This document shows positions 8,901 through 16,262 of a stretch of DNA of 31,936 nt, piece after piece. This DNA comes from Candidatus Omnitrophota bacterium (GTDB lineage Bacteria; Omnitrophota; Koll11; Tantalellales; Tantalellaceae), in contig JADGBB010000013.1 in assembly GCA_015231715.1 (NCBI GenBank), forward strand, positions 1-31,936, written 5' to 3'. How positions within the stretch are numbered: the first letter of the stretch is position 1; each line of letters opens with the position of its first letter. The notes under the pieces were generated by a model that worked only from the letters and a program-made list of their open reading frames with translations, made no database searches and was not told the origin of the DNA. The translations under genes and the position numbers were made by a program.

Positions 8901-11816
8901 CCTGCATCACATATGCCTGTCACTGCGGAGGATTGGAAATTTATTGCTATGGATAAACAGCCTGTTTTGATTGTATCTGTCAATTCTGGCTCCACAACGA
9001 GTCATTGGGGAGCGCCTCATCTGGTCTATGAAGACATTGATGCTTTTAATACCCCGGGGTCCACAGTTTTTCAACCAACCTCTTCAGGTGATGTTGATCT
9101 TATCCTTGAAAATATTTATAGAGAACCAGATAAATATATGCCGGCATATTTAAGATTATCGGGTGTAGAGGGGGTTGTTCCTCCTAAAGATATCTTTGGT
9201 AGTTCTTCACAAAGAGAAAAGATATTTAAGGAGGGTTTTTATGTGATGGGATCTCTTATTACTGGGGATTCGAATACTGCAGATCATGTTACTATTATCT
9301 CATCAGGTGTAGCTATGGTGGAAGCTTTAGAGGCAGGAAGATTGCTTTCTCTGGCTAATATACCATACAAGGTAATCAATGTATTTAACTTGTCACATTT
9401 AAATAAAGAGTCTTTGTTTTCTGTTGTCAAAGGGAAAGGGCCAATTATTACAATAATGGACGCTAAACCTGACAGTTTAGCGGGCCTTATACACAGGACT
9501 TTGCCAGCAGAAAAAGGAAGAGTTGTCGCATTGGGAGTAAGTGATTGGGGTGGTACGGTACCAGTGAGTGAAATCTTCAAAAATAATGGAATGGATGCTA
9601 AAAATATATATAGAATTGCCATGGAAGAAAGAAATGGGAGTTTGTCTGAAGCAGAGCAAACGGCTATGGAATGGATGCGACATTCCGGAATACAAAACAA
9701 CAGTAAAAGTAACTTGATTAATGGAAGTATAAATGGCGTATATGACTTTGATACTAAGGGATATCCATTTATTTATTCTGAAATAACAGGGTATGGCACA
9801 TCCTTTTTCTCTGATTATTACGAAGATATTCATGACACTGAGTTACTGGGAAAGGCGACAGCAGCCGCTGATTGGATAATTCAATGTGCTATGCAAGAAT
9901 CGGGTGGAGTTAGAACTCGACAGGGGCTAAGCGATGAATATTATGAAGATAAATATGCTTTTGAAAACAATAGTCTTTTTACGTTTGATACTGGCATATG
10001 CTTAAAGGGGTTAATGGATCTGTATAAAAAAACTCATAATTCCAGATATTTGGATGCAGCTGTGAGGATGGGAAGGTTTATTATATCTGCTCAACGAGAA
10101 CAGGGGGGCATACACTTTGCGTATAATGCTACCGCTGGAAGATACGAAGAAGAGGAGCTCACTCATTGGTCCAGACAAACAGGCTCTTATCACGCAAAAA
10201 TAGTCGGAGGTTTATTGGATCTTTATGACATTACGGGAGAGAATGATTATAAGGCATGTGTGGAAAATATTTGTGATAATTCACTTAAGTATCAGCACGA
10301 AGATGGAAGATTTATTGTGATGAAAGGAACAGACAGGACAGAACTGCATCCCCATTGTTATACAGCAGAGGGATTATTTGAGGCTGGAAGACGTTTGCAG
10401 AGAGCTGATTATTTGAGAGCGAGTGCTAAGGCGATGGAGTGGGCGCTAAGCAATCAAAATAATAATGGTGGAATAGCATGGGCTTTTAATGAGGGTGACC
10501 ACGAGGGGATAAAGGCAGAGCGAAGCGATGGGCTTGCACAGGTGCTAAGATTGTCAGTTAGGTTACTTGGAATAGGGGAAATGGAAGATAAATATATTCC
10601 CGCCTTAGGCAGGTTAGTTGACAGGCTTATGGAGTTTCAAATAAAAGAGGGCAGCCAAAAAGGGGGTTTTGTTTTTGGCAAAAAAGAAGATGGATGGGAA
10701 CATTTTACCTGTTGTTCCTGGTCAACAATGTTCGCCTACGAAGCAATAAGAGAGTATAGAATATTTTTAAATGCTCAGGGCGAAAGAAATAAAGGCCAGT
10801 CTTTATATGGTTTTGAAGTAAAAGCATTTGAGCAGATCGAGACCGATGCTGATTATCCGGGTCTTGAGCAGACAGAAGATGAAATAGTCATCTCTGTGAT
10901 ATCAGCGCAGTTGAGAGATATCATAAGTGACAATAATGATTTACAAACTTCCTTACTAAATATGTCACTGGATTTCAGACATGAGAAGATCATTAAATTG
11001 ATGAAGCGGTTGATATCATTACTTAAGACAGATATCGGTAAAGAACACGACGCTGTGTTTGGTATGGTCAATGAAAGAGGTGATATTTCAGACATTAAAA
11101 GAGCAATAAGGGTACTCAACAAACATTATTATGGAAACGATACGATTAGCAAGGTTTTAGCCTTGTTTAGTCAAAGCATTGTGGAAATTGAAGTGGATAG
11201 TGTGCTATCTAACATAATCGTTCTTGCTAGAAAAGCTGACCGAGGGGGAACAAATCTTATTTTGGGAATTGATTTTAATTGGATACCAGATCTGGATAAA
11301 GAAGGAGTTACAAAGAACGCAATAAATCCGCTCTTGACAAGAATAAGATTATTAGACAAAAAATTAAAGGCTATGGGTTTAAATAAGGTGGTGGTTATTC
11401 ATGGCTCGGGGGATGAGTTAGCAGACAATATAGGGAAAGAAGTACCACTCGGCAAAGGTGATTATTCTAATGTTATAGTTCTTGGACCAAAAAACATGCT
11501 CAAAAAAGATAGTTTCAATTATTTAAGGGGAAATACTGCTAGAAAAGGGGCTTTTTTCACATGCATAGATTCTGCAGAGCCAGTGTCGAAAACAAGTGCA
11601 GATGCTGAGTATTACATTACTGAGGTTCTGGAGATGTTGAACATTGCGCTTAATTTTGCTATGGGCAAAGATATTACCATTCACAGCATGGTTAATATGG
11701 AAACATCTGATATTGCAAACAGATTAATAATGCTTATGCCCCGACCTGAAAGAGTAAAGTACGAAGAATTTATCAATGAAAATAAATCAAGAAATGAATT
11801 CTTACTTTCCGTATAG
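5976..11816 (+). CDS. Giant multidomain protein: UDP-GlcNAc 2-epimerase + transketolase-like + six-hairpin domain + shared C-terminal domain
   Basis: About 1946 residues from ATG 5976. The in-frame TTG at 5952 lies upstream of the probable transcription start, and the ATG gives a normal signal peptide ending near SFA. Domains: an N-terminal domain like that of the preceding gene (to about 170); a non-hydrolysing UDP-GlcNAc 2-epimerase (WecB type) from about 177 to 545 with GTRPEIIK, QGDTNS and HVEAGLRS; a complete transketolase-like enzyme from about 595 to 1228, with the thiamine-diphosphate region as ADGG...DVN near 728-758 and a Glu near 953, then the C-terminal transketolase domain; an (alpha/alpha)6-barrel region from about 1255 to 1598 resembling glucuronyl epimerase or glycosidase folds; and a C-terminal domain (from about 1738) with GIDFNWIPD and GSGDELA. 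The GDG of the TPP motif is ADG here. A role in sugar-nucleotide or glycan work is inferred. Confidence 0.85.
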   Translation: MKQRNRYIIACIATFLIMTMTVSYNSFALTEYFSLSTQTNFSTSRTTFRGTNLQDELKNQADLILSLLNIAEYLLGSTEKGIRSLPYRWFLDVMLQELGSNIDQIDIQRVYVNDNVVEVRFENKQRTILARIAPNKDLGGNSLPGKVLYESQDWTIKLEPERYESISQALKAKKDTKFCFVIGTRPEIIKVWPLIRYCRENKIQYKLIHTGQHYDANMSDDFFKGLNIPAPDYVLSNFSKGKQREQVIAQMSEEVENILRIEKPTHVFVQGDTNSSYAGALGAKRNKIVLCHVEAGLRSFDRSMPEEINREAIDRLADINFCPSENNADNLIREGIGPELLVREMYVTGNTIVDAVNLGVKTRRDSRLSDWTKKFGIEEGKYSLLTLHRNAMVEDVVLLRETIENVAKVSGEYGLPVLFLCHPRTRKVIEENNISLPYNIVLQNPVSDYFEMIRLEEMASIVFTDSGGVMEEACILKVPTIVLRKNSERSEALDIGAAMLTGENIDDLRLAVKEMLSHERTWDTPFGDGRAAEVIIKKTLGVVDAGIKVSSQNVNKKTTERLVWGRAENVVDNMQNDSDPAWMKSREQRLNNEEMEAIAAKIRLEILRMWKVMRGPLSGNMSMVELYTSFFMNVLNSEAYTTGDPRRARIAPKGTAAFAVYAAAGFAGIISPAKLQNFSRKYFEPVTYRKVIGDISNYKMGMSFEQGIGLALAGKYKKEEFPVIVFLADGGLQPGLDHPAKFAAQMALDNLALVIDVNEMQSNYFISDVDPTLARDDKGTLARQKMIWEGYGWDVLEIDGHDFDQIENAYRKIGRGDKPLVILANTIKGKGIKTIEGKLGYNHNIDDINELVAAEKEISLVLQEHVLEGRKVTYPEEFQERAEGNARAPLIIPEFKGVQGNLLTDNFKGWMKEFLALNNSAVVINTDSPVPFDIKTPILSPATHSQYIFAGINERFALNLSAGMTQEGIWPIYIGPASHMPVTAEDWKFIAMDKQPVLIVSVNSGSTTSHWGAPHLVYEDIDAFNTPGSTVFQPTSSGDVDLILENIYREPDKYMPAYLRLSGVEGVVPPKDIFGSSSQREKIFKEGFYVMGSLITGDSNTADHVTIISSGVAMVEALEAGRLLSLANIPYKVINVFNLSHLNKESLFSVVKGKGPIITIMDAKPDSLAGLIHRTLPAEKGRVVALGVSDWGGTVPVSEIFKNNGMDAKNIYRIAMEERNGSLSEAEQTAMEWMRHSGIQNNSKSNLINGSINGVYDFDTKGYPFIYSEITGYGTSFFSDYYEDIHDTELLGKATAAADWIIQCAMQESGGVRTRQGLSDEYYEDKYAFENNSLFTFDTGICLKGLMDLYKKTHNSRYLDAAVRMGRFIISAQREQGGIHFAYNATAGRYEEEELTHWSRQTGSYHAKIVGGLLDLYDITGENDYKACVENICDNSLKYQHEDGRFIVMKGTDRTELHPHCYTAEGLFEAGRRLQRADYLRASAKAMEWALSNQNNNGGIAWAFNEGDHEGIKAERSDGLAQVLRLSVRLLGIGEMEDKYIPALGRLVDRLMEFQIKEGSQKGGFVFGKKEDGWEHFTCCSWSTMFAYEAIREYRIFLNAQGERNKGQSLYGFEVKAFEQIETDADYPGLEQTEDEIVISVISAQLRDIISDNNDLQTSLLNMSLDFRHEKIIKLMKRLISLLKTDIGKEHDAVFGMVNERGDISDIKRAIRVLNKHYYGNDTISKVLALFSQSIVEIEVDSVLSNIIVLARKADRGGTNLILGIDFNWIPDLDKEGVTKNAINPLLTRIRLLDKKLKAMGLNKVVVIHGSGDELADNIGKEVPLGKGDYSNVIVLGPKNMLKKDSFNYLRGNTARKGAFFTCIDSAEPVSKTSADAEYYITEVLEMLNIALNFAMGKDITIHSMVNMETSDIANRLIMLMPRPERVKYEEFINENKSRNEFLLSV

Positions 11817-11962
11817 TTCTGACACAATCAGCATTAGCTGACTACATTCAAGCTGACCAAAAATTGTACAGGTAACTAGTAAAAACACATAAAGTCCAGT
11901 GAGAACAAGGTTTTGCCAGCCCATAACGTAATTTCCCTCCCTCTCCGCCATGTATTATAAAT

Positions 11963-12006
11963 AAAGGGTTATAGAGCGTCAAAACTTTGTAACCCTTTGT
12001 TTTTAG
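11963..12006 (+). terminator. Terminator hairpin in junction A
   Basis: AAAGGGTTA (11963-11971) pairs perfectly with TAACCCTTT (11990-11998) and is followed by GTTTTTAG. It lies just after the tRNA-Ser-type core, where a real tRNA gene would have its terminator. The same structure recurs in junctions D and E. Confidence 0.7.
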
Positions 12007-12054
12007 CTATTATAGAGCGATAGGGATATGAAAGCCTCTAAATATAAATGTTCT

Positions 12055-12094
12055 GTATGTTCAGCAAACCATCGCCTTAAGCCACTCAGCCACC
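12055..12094 (-). other. Pseudo-tRNA-Ser 5' half (junction A)
   Basis: Read on the minus strand, this 40-bp block starts GGTGGCTGAGTGGCTTAAGG, the typical D-arm of tRNA-Ser. It continues through TTTGCTGAAC, which would place a GCU anticodon. The anticodon stem has only two of five pairs and there is no 3' half in this orientation, so it is not a working tRNA. The same block occurs at 17544-17583 and 22303-22342. Confidence 0.55.
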
Positions 12095-12290
12095 ATAAGT
12101 ATTAAAAAAACAACAAAATCAGTCCCCAAACGGTCCCCAATGAGTTGCCTAAAAGGTAATTTTTCAAGGTTTATGTGGTTAAAAGTTCTTTTATAGCCAC
12201 AGTGTGGACAGCGAAATTAAGGCTCCCTCGTTTTTGATTATATACGTACGCAGTAAATAAATGCAATTTTCAAAACTCTAAAGAAATAAT

Positions 12291-12319
12291 TTGACAAAAC
12301 AACTAATTAGTTGTATACT
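12291..12319 (+). promoter_or_regulatory. higBA promoter with palindromic operator
   Basis: TTGACA (12291-12296), a 17-bp spacer and TATACT (12314-12319) form a strong promoter. The spacer contains the perfect 16-bp palindrome ACAACTAATTAGTTGT (12299-12314). It overlaps the -10, which is how a HigA-type antitoxin would repress its own operon. Confidence 0.75.
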
Positions 12320-12340
12320 TTATAGCGTATGGAGGTTTGA

Positions 12341-12697
12341 TTGAAAGTAGTTGAGTGTATATATTTGGCAAAAGGGAAAAAGTGGCCAGTCAAGGAATTT
12401 ATCGATTCTCTGGATCCATTGTCAAGAATAAAGTTTTTTAATAAAGTTAAACTGCTAGAGGAATTTGGGCACAAGTTGCCGTATCCACATGCTAAATATA
12501 TAAGAGATGGGATTTTCGAGTTAAGGTTTACAGGGAAAGAGGGAAAGGTAAGAGTTTTATATTTCTTTTTTCATCGGGAAAAAGCTGTATTTATAGATGG
12601 TTTTGTAAAAAAGACGCAGAAATTACCAAAAAATATTTTGGAAACTGCCTTAAAGGACAAAAAGATATTTTTAGAAAAAAACGGAGGAATAAAATGA
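12341..12697 (+). CDS. higB: HigB/RelE-type toxin (phage Gp49-like family)
   Basis: 118 residues from TTG 12341, preceded by GGAGG with 5 nt spacing. The sequence follows the Gp49-like/HigB family of the RelE superfamily: an N-terminal VKEFIDSLDPLSR helix, a central strand with IRDGIFELRF, then VRVLYFF and a C-terminal FVKKTQKLP segment. Members are ribosome-associated mRNA interferases blocked by the antitoxin encoded next door. Length is normal and no key segment is missing. It overlaps the antitoxin start by 4 bp (ATGA), so the two are translationally coupled in toxin-first order, typical of higBA. It is the first gene in the module array and could help stabilise it. Confidence 0.85.
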   Translation: MKVVECIYLAKGKKWPVKEFIDSLDPLSRIKFFNKVKLLEEFGHKLPYPHAKYIRDGIFELRFTGKEGKVRVLYFFFHREKAVFIDGFVKKTQKLPKNILETALKDKKIFLEKNGGIK

Positions 12698-13035
12698 AGA
12701 TAAAAGCCGAAAAAGTAACCGATCATATAAAAGAAGGTCTTAAGGATCCATATTTTAAGGAGATGTATGAACTGGAACAACAGAAACTTTCCTTGGTGAA
12801 AAAAATAATTAAATATCGCATAGAAAATAATATGACTCAGACCGAATTAGCTGACAGAATAGGTGTTACTCAGCAGCACATCTCAAAAATAGAAAATTGT
12901 GAATTTACAGAGCCAGCCACTCTTTTGAAAGTTCTTCTTTATATCGGCTTTAGGTTGTCTCTTAAGGCTGAGCGAATTAAACCCAGAGCCCAAAAGATGA
13001 TAAGGCGTGTGATTCGCGAAAAAGCCATGGCCTAA
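12694..13035 (+). CDS. higA: HigA-type antitoxin with XRE helix-turn-helix
   Basis: 113 residues. A central Cro/C1-type helix-turn-helix is clear (MTQTELADRIGVTQQHISKIE, residues about 46-66), with a preceding helix that in this family contacts the toxin. The 4-bp overlap with the toxin gene and the palindrome in the shared promoter support autorepression. The basic C-terminal tail (KMIRRVIREKAMA) is a little longer than usual. The downstream gap (13036-13260) holds a broken repeat copy and then the promoter of the next gene. Confidence 0.85.
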   Translation: MKIKAEKVTDHIKEGLKDPYFKEMYELEQQKLSLVKKIIKYRIENNMTQTELADRIGVTQQHISKIENCEFTEPATLLKVLLYIGFRLSLKAERIKPRAQKMIRRVIREKAMA

Positions 13036-13099
13036 TGGTGGCATAAATTTTCAGCGAATATAGTCTGTGCAATACCTGCTTGACAAACAATACAACTTC

Positions 13100-13130
13100 T
13101 TATCTATGCCCATATTTTATGCATAGTCGC
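13100..13130 (+). repeat. Truncated copy of the L2 left flank
   Basis: TATGCCCATATTTTATGCAT and a few following bases match the beginning of the L2 flank of junctions B to E. The arm sites, core and right flank that should follow are missing. The sequence passes straight into the repeated leader at 13141. It looks like the scar of a former junction between higBA and the next gene. Confidence 0.55.
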
Positions 13131-13140
13131 CAAGAATATA

Positions 13141-13230
13141 CTTAAATACATAGTAATGCCAATAGATGATAATTTAAAGATAAGACCTTCTTGGAAAACA
13201 CACGTGGGTGACTTATAATGAAAAATGCCT
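13141..13230 (+). promoter_or_regulatory. Repeated leader with promoter (copy 1)
   Basis: About 90 bp closely matching 22387-22472 and partly matching 17638-17735, with the shared block AAAGATAAGACCTTCTTG. It contains TTGGAA (13191-13196), a 17-bp spacer and TATAAT (13214-13219). Where the downstream genes are unrelated, as here and at 22.4 kb, the promoter region is still conserved. Confidence 0.65.
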
Positions 13231-13260
13231 TGTCTTAAAGGTAATGAGGTATATTCACTT

Positions 13261-13947
13261 ATGACTGAAAAAAAATACGTTAATGAGGCCGAACATATTA
13301 TCGGTGACGTTGGAAAAGGCGGAAAGGTCGATCTTAAGTGGAATATGTTGATAACTATTTTTGTATCCATCCCTTTGTTTTTTATCTTCTTAATGATTCT
13401 TGCTCCTGATTTCTATCGAGATGTTAAAAAATTATTCAAAGAAGTGGATACAACATTCACATTGGAAGGAAAACCGTTGCATCCAAAATTAATATGGGAA
13501 TTTGAGCCCTGGTTGTCAGATGGTTCCCCGAGTACTATTGTTGTTGATGTATTAGCAGCTAAAGGTTCAAATGAGTATTATGAAGATGATATTATAACAG
13601 AAGAGGGCATACATTCTTATAAAGCAGAAGATAATACTACTTTTACATACAAATGGCTTGGAAGACTAAATAACGGTCTTCATGTGCTCAGGACTGCAGA
13701 CTGGGGTGGCGGGTCAGGTGTGTTCATAAGTCTCATTTTAGTAAAATTCGATCTTGATAGCGGATTGGACGGATATTTGCATTCGGATGATTTCTTAAAG
13801 TATTACGATAGAATACTAATGAGTGTAGTATTGAATTATTCTCTTGAAGACAGGTACGAGGGAGAAATAAAAATAATACCAAAAGAAAACAAAGTTATTG
13901 TTCAAAAAGAAGATAAAGAAAAAATTCTAGATTTCAATTATTGTTGA
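13261..13947 (+). CDS. Unknown single-pass membrane protein
   Basis: 228 residues from ATG 13261, chosen because GAGGT sits 9 nt upstream. An ATG at 13225 opens the same frame but lies only a few bases past the -10 and has no ribosome site. The first 35 residues are charged and probably cytoplasmic. One membrane segment follows (about residues 37-58, rich in I, F and L), then a 170-residue domain with acidic stretches, a WGGGSG turn and a lysine-rich end. No family is recognised. The topology suggests a membrane-anchored extracytoplasmic domain. It has its own promoter and is followed at 34 bp by the broken GIY-YIG gene. Confidence 0.7.
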   Translation: MTEKKYVNEAEHIIGDVGKGGKVDLKWNMLITIFVSIPLFFIFLMILAPDFYRDVKKLFKEVDTTFTLEGKPLHPKLIWEFEPWLSDGSPSTIVVDVLAAKGSNEYYEDDIITEEGIHSYKAEDNTTFTYKWLGRLNNGLHVLRTADWGGGSGVFISLILVKFDLDSGLDGYLHSDDFLKYYDRILMSVVLNYSLEDRYEGEIKIIPKENKVIVQKEDKEKILDFNYC

Positions 13948-13981
13948 GTCAATCTAGTAAACCATACTGGGTAGGTGTTGC

Positions 13982-14431
13982 ATGAGAGAAATGTTTCTTA
14001 AATATACCAAAGAGATCCATGAAAAACTTTTAGACAAAAAAATAAGAAAAATGGTTTCTTTTAAAAAGGACTGGACAAAAGATATGCCACAAGAGCCAGG
14101 AGTGTACTTAGTTTTTCAAAAGAATTAGGATAACCCGATATATGTAGGAGAAACAAGAGATATAAAAGAAAGAATGAAAGATTTAAGAAGAACACTTAAT
14201 CATACTTTGAGAAGAAGCATAGGAAAAGAGAAGTTTGGAGAAAAAGCCACAAGCACTAAAAAATTTTCCAATCAGAATGAGATGAGTTTAAATGAATTCT
14301 TTGAAAAAGAGATAAGTGTGGCATGGTCAATAGTCGATTTTGGACGTAAAGAAATAGAAGAGTATATTTGCAAACAAAAATGTGCTCTCAAGTATAATGC
14401 CATAGCTCGAAGAGGGAATAAAAAAGGATAG
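13982..14431 (+). pseudogene. GIY-YIG nuclease-like gene interrupted by an amber codon
   Basis: The frame from ATG 13982 reads about 48 codons, meets TAG at 14126-14128, then continues open in the same frame to 14431. The halves join into one GIY-YIG domain: GVYLVF before the stop, then PIYVGETRDIKERM after it, which is the GIY...YIG signature with the following Arg. The remaining residues include an F-x-x-x-E-I-x-V strand and a C-terminal helix with EEYICKQ. The single stop lies in the loop between the two signature strands, so the gene is one base change from intact. A restart at ATG 14174 would lack the catalytic signature. It is most simply a recent pseudogene. Readthrough or a sequencing error are alternatives. 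Confidence 0.75.
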
Positions 14432-14457
14432 AAAAGGTTTCCCAAAAAACAGTGTAA

Positions 14458-14649
14458 TACTGTATCTGTGAGTGGTACTACAAATGGGGGAAGGTCAGGG
14501 TATACCCTGAAATCGGGAGACTTCAAATAGACAGAAGAAAACTTGGTAAAATATTTCTTTTGTGGGGATACTTAATTTACATTATGGGGATGTTTCTGTG
14601 GTATTACTTATGTATTATTCTTCGTAGAATTTTAAAGCGTAATGAATAA
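14458..14649 (+). other. Start-less open frame resembling a small membrane protein
   Basis: Open from just after a TAA at 14455 to a TAA at 14647-14649. It encodes a charged, Trp/Tyr-rich segment (CEWYYKWGKVRVYPEIG), then one clear hydrophobic helix, then RRILKRNE. The composition is protein-like, but no standard start exists before the helix (first TTG at 14557), so it may be the remnant of a longer gene. No family is recognised. Confidence 0.25.
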
Positions 14650-14650
14650 T

Positions 14651-14815
14651 CTTGCTTATTCCCATATTTTCCGCATGGTTTTATATTTTTTTGTCACGAA
14701 TACAACACGTTGGCATTTCAGCATAACGCAAGTAACTTAAACTAAAGAGCTTACAATAACAGGAATACAATCCCTCCCTCTCCGCCATATTGGTATATTC
14801 CGGGCACATGGGTTA
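14651..14815 (+). repeat. Module junction B: L2 flank, core, R2 flank
   Basis: L2 (14651-14771) begins with the ATTCCCATATTTT block and carries TCACGAAT and ACACGTTG with their CACG steps 11 bp apart. The core CCCTCCCTCTCCGCCA is at 14772-14787, identical to A and C. The right flank is type R2 (TGGTATATTCCGGGCACAT), shared only with junction C and lacking the terminator and pseudo-tRNA of R1. Confidence 0.8.
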
Positions 14816-14826
14816 CACAACACATA

Positions 14827-15888
14827 TTACAATATTCTGTATCTAGTGCTTCTTCCCATTCCGATCCGTTCTATTCTTTTTAGCTTCAAGAGTCTATCAA
14901 GGGCTTGATTAACTGTGGGACGTAACACTTGCGTATTTTTGGATATTTCTCCGGGACTTGCTTCTTTGGCAATTTGTAAATAGTTCCAGACAGCGAGTTG
15001 TTTAGTAGAGAGAATTTTTTCAATATTTTCTTGCGAAAGCAATTGTATAGCTTGTTTTGTTTGCTCAAGAATAACTGATAAGAAAAAATCCAACCAGGGT
15101 GTTATATTAGGGTGTTTTGATTTAAGAGTTTTTTGGCTTTTACGCAAGGACATATAGTAGTCAGGCTTATTGTCCTCTACTAATTTCTCGTGAGAAACAT
15201 ATGGTATGTATGGATATCCTGCCTGTAATAGTAAAAGATTTGTAATGATCCTCGAAAGCCGTCCATTGCCATCCTGGAAGGGATGTATATTCAAAAATTC
15301 AACAAGAAAATTACCTGTTATAAGCAGAGGATGATGGTCGGATTTTTGAAAAGCAGCTTGAGTTGATTCTACCAGTTCAAGCATTTCTTTTGGGGTGAGA
15401 TATGCCGGAGTTGTATCAAAAAGTGCACCAACAGAATTACCGGCAGAATCGATCATTTCAACTTTGTTTTCGGTTTTCTTGTACTCTCCTCGGTGTAGTT
15501 TGTCTTTATCGACATATTTCAAAAGTTCTTTATGGAAATGCTTAATTGTATTTTCAGATAATTTTATGCTTTTCCAGGCATCGAAGACATTTTCGAGCAA
15601 TTCGTAGTAACCTTTAACTTCCTGCTTATCTCTTTCGGAAAACTTTTGGATTGAAATTCCTCTCATAAGCTTTTCAATGTTTTCGTCAGAGAGGTGAGCC
15701 CCTTCAATACGTGTAGAAGCACCGGTTGAAGTTACAAGCACGGATCTTTTTAACCGCCCAAGAATTTGAGGGCTTAATTTCGCACCGCCGATCCACTGGC
15801 CTTTCAGCTCATCAATTTGTGCTATTTTCGACCAGATACTAGAAGGTACAGTGGAGAGCCTTTGCTCAAATTGATTATTATTGCTCAT
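14827..15888 (-). CDS. Fic-domain protein with C-terminal winged helix (class II Fic)
   Basis: 353 residues. I chose ATG 15888 because AAAGGA lies about 8 nt upstream; a longer frame to 15927 has no ribosome site. The Fic catalytic loop is complete: HPFQDGNGR with His202 as the base and the anion-binding GNGR. The N-terminal inhibitory motif S-x-x-x-E-G is present (S58...E62-G63), so activity should be self-restrained until relieved. The C-terminal ~70 residues look like a winged helix-turn-helix (SPGEISKNTQVLRPTVNQALDRL). Intact Fic enzymes usually transfer AMP to a target hydroxyl; the target here is unknown. It is the only gene between junctions B and C and runs against the other cargo. 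Confidence 0.9.
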   Translation of the reverse strand: MSNNNQFEQRLSTVPSSIWSKIAQIDELKGQWIGGAKLSPQILGRLKRSVLVTSTGASTRIEGAHLSDENIEKLMRGISIQKFSERDKQEVKGYYELLENVFDAWKSIKLSENTIKHFHKELLKYVDKDKLHRGEYKKTENKVEMIDSAGNSVGALFDTTPAYLTPKEMLELVESTQAAFQKSDHHPLLITGNFLVEFLNIHPFQDGNGRLSRIITNLLLLQAGYPYIPYVSHEKLVEDNKPDYYMSLRKSQKTLKSKHPNITPWLDFFLSVILEQTKQAIQLLSQENIEKILSTKQLAVWNYLQIAKEASPGEISKNTQVLRPTVNQALDRLLKLKRIERIGMGRSTRYRIL

Positions 15889-15936
15889 TTTCTGGATCCT
15901 TTTGTGAAGGTTAATCGTATATTTCAACTATATGAG

Positions 15937-15965
15937 ATTGTATAAGATTAGGAGGGCAAAGTCAA
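15937..15965 (-). promoter_or_regulatory. Promoter of the minus-strand fic gene
   Basis: On the minus strand TTGACT (15960-15965) is followed after exactly 17 bp by TACAAT (15937-15942). This leaves a leader of about 40 nt to ATG 15888. From here to 16032 nothing else is recognisable. Confidence 0.7.
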
Positions 15966-16032
15966 TGGGTTATTCGATGTGTCGAACATTCATCTGTTCA
16001 GCAAATGGACCTAAGAAATGGTTATTTCTGGC

Positions 16033-16200
16033 CTTGTCTATTGATATATTTTACGCATAGTTTCATATTTTTTTGACACGAATATAGCACGTTGGGATTT
16101 TGCCACTTTGCAAATATAGTATTTTAAACAACTTGCAGAAACAGGATTCTTATCCCTCCCTCTCCGCCATATAGGTATATTCCGGGCACATCCTTTACAC
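16033..16200 (+). repeat. Module junction C: L2 flank, core, R2 flank
   Basis: L2 (16033-16153) has GACACGAAT and GCACGTTGG with the CACG steps 11 bp apart. The core at 16154-16169 is identical to A and B. Right flank R2 (AGGTATATTCCGGGCACAT) matches junction B. The junction sits between the two divergently transcribed fic genes and so separates two one-gene modules. Confidence 0.8.
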
Positions 16201-16262
16201 TTTATTCCGACAAGATAGTTTACGCATTTGGCATATTGATCTTTAATCGAAAAAAGTTTAAT

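Larger units (their letters stand above)
11935..12143 (+). repeat. Module junction A: tRNA-Ser-end core with right flank R1
   Basis: The core CCCTCCCTCTCCGCCA (11935-11950) equals the 3' end of a tRNA-Ser gene: half of the T stem, the acceptor strand, the discriminator base and CCA. Right flank R1 (11951-12143) holds a terminator hairpin, an antisense tRNA-Ser-like 5' half (12055-12094) and two GTCCCCAA sites 11 bp apart (12122-12129, 12133-12140). R1 is nearly identical to that of junctions D and E. The left side (11817-11934) is unlike every other junction and has no recognisable feature, so A looks like the outer edge of the array. The sequence from 12144 to 12290 is unique. On the minus strand it contains a short frame with CPHCG, too short to call. 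Confidence 0.8.

Noticed and set aside
11935..11950. Functional tRNA-Ser gene at the cores
   Set aside because: Only the 3' 16 bases match. The upstream sequence of every copy lacks the T loop, variable arm, anticodon and 5' acceptor strand in the same orientation.
12058..12222. Minus-strand frame with FRCPHCGYKRTF and LIGDRLGTDF across the R1 repeat of junction A
   Set aside because: It has a stop two codons upstream and no good start. Its second half is the repeat itself, which in junctions D and E continues into different sequence. It may be a zinc-ribbon gene remnant but cannot be supported.
15993..16020. TGTTCAGCAAA match to the pseudo-tRNA block upstream of junction C
   Set aside because: It is an 11-base identity with little support on either side and could be chance in AT-rich DNA.
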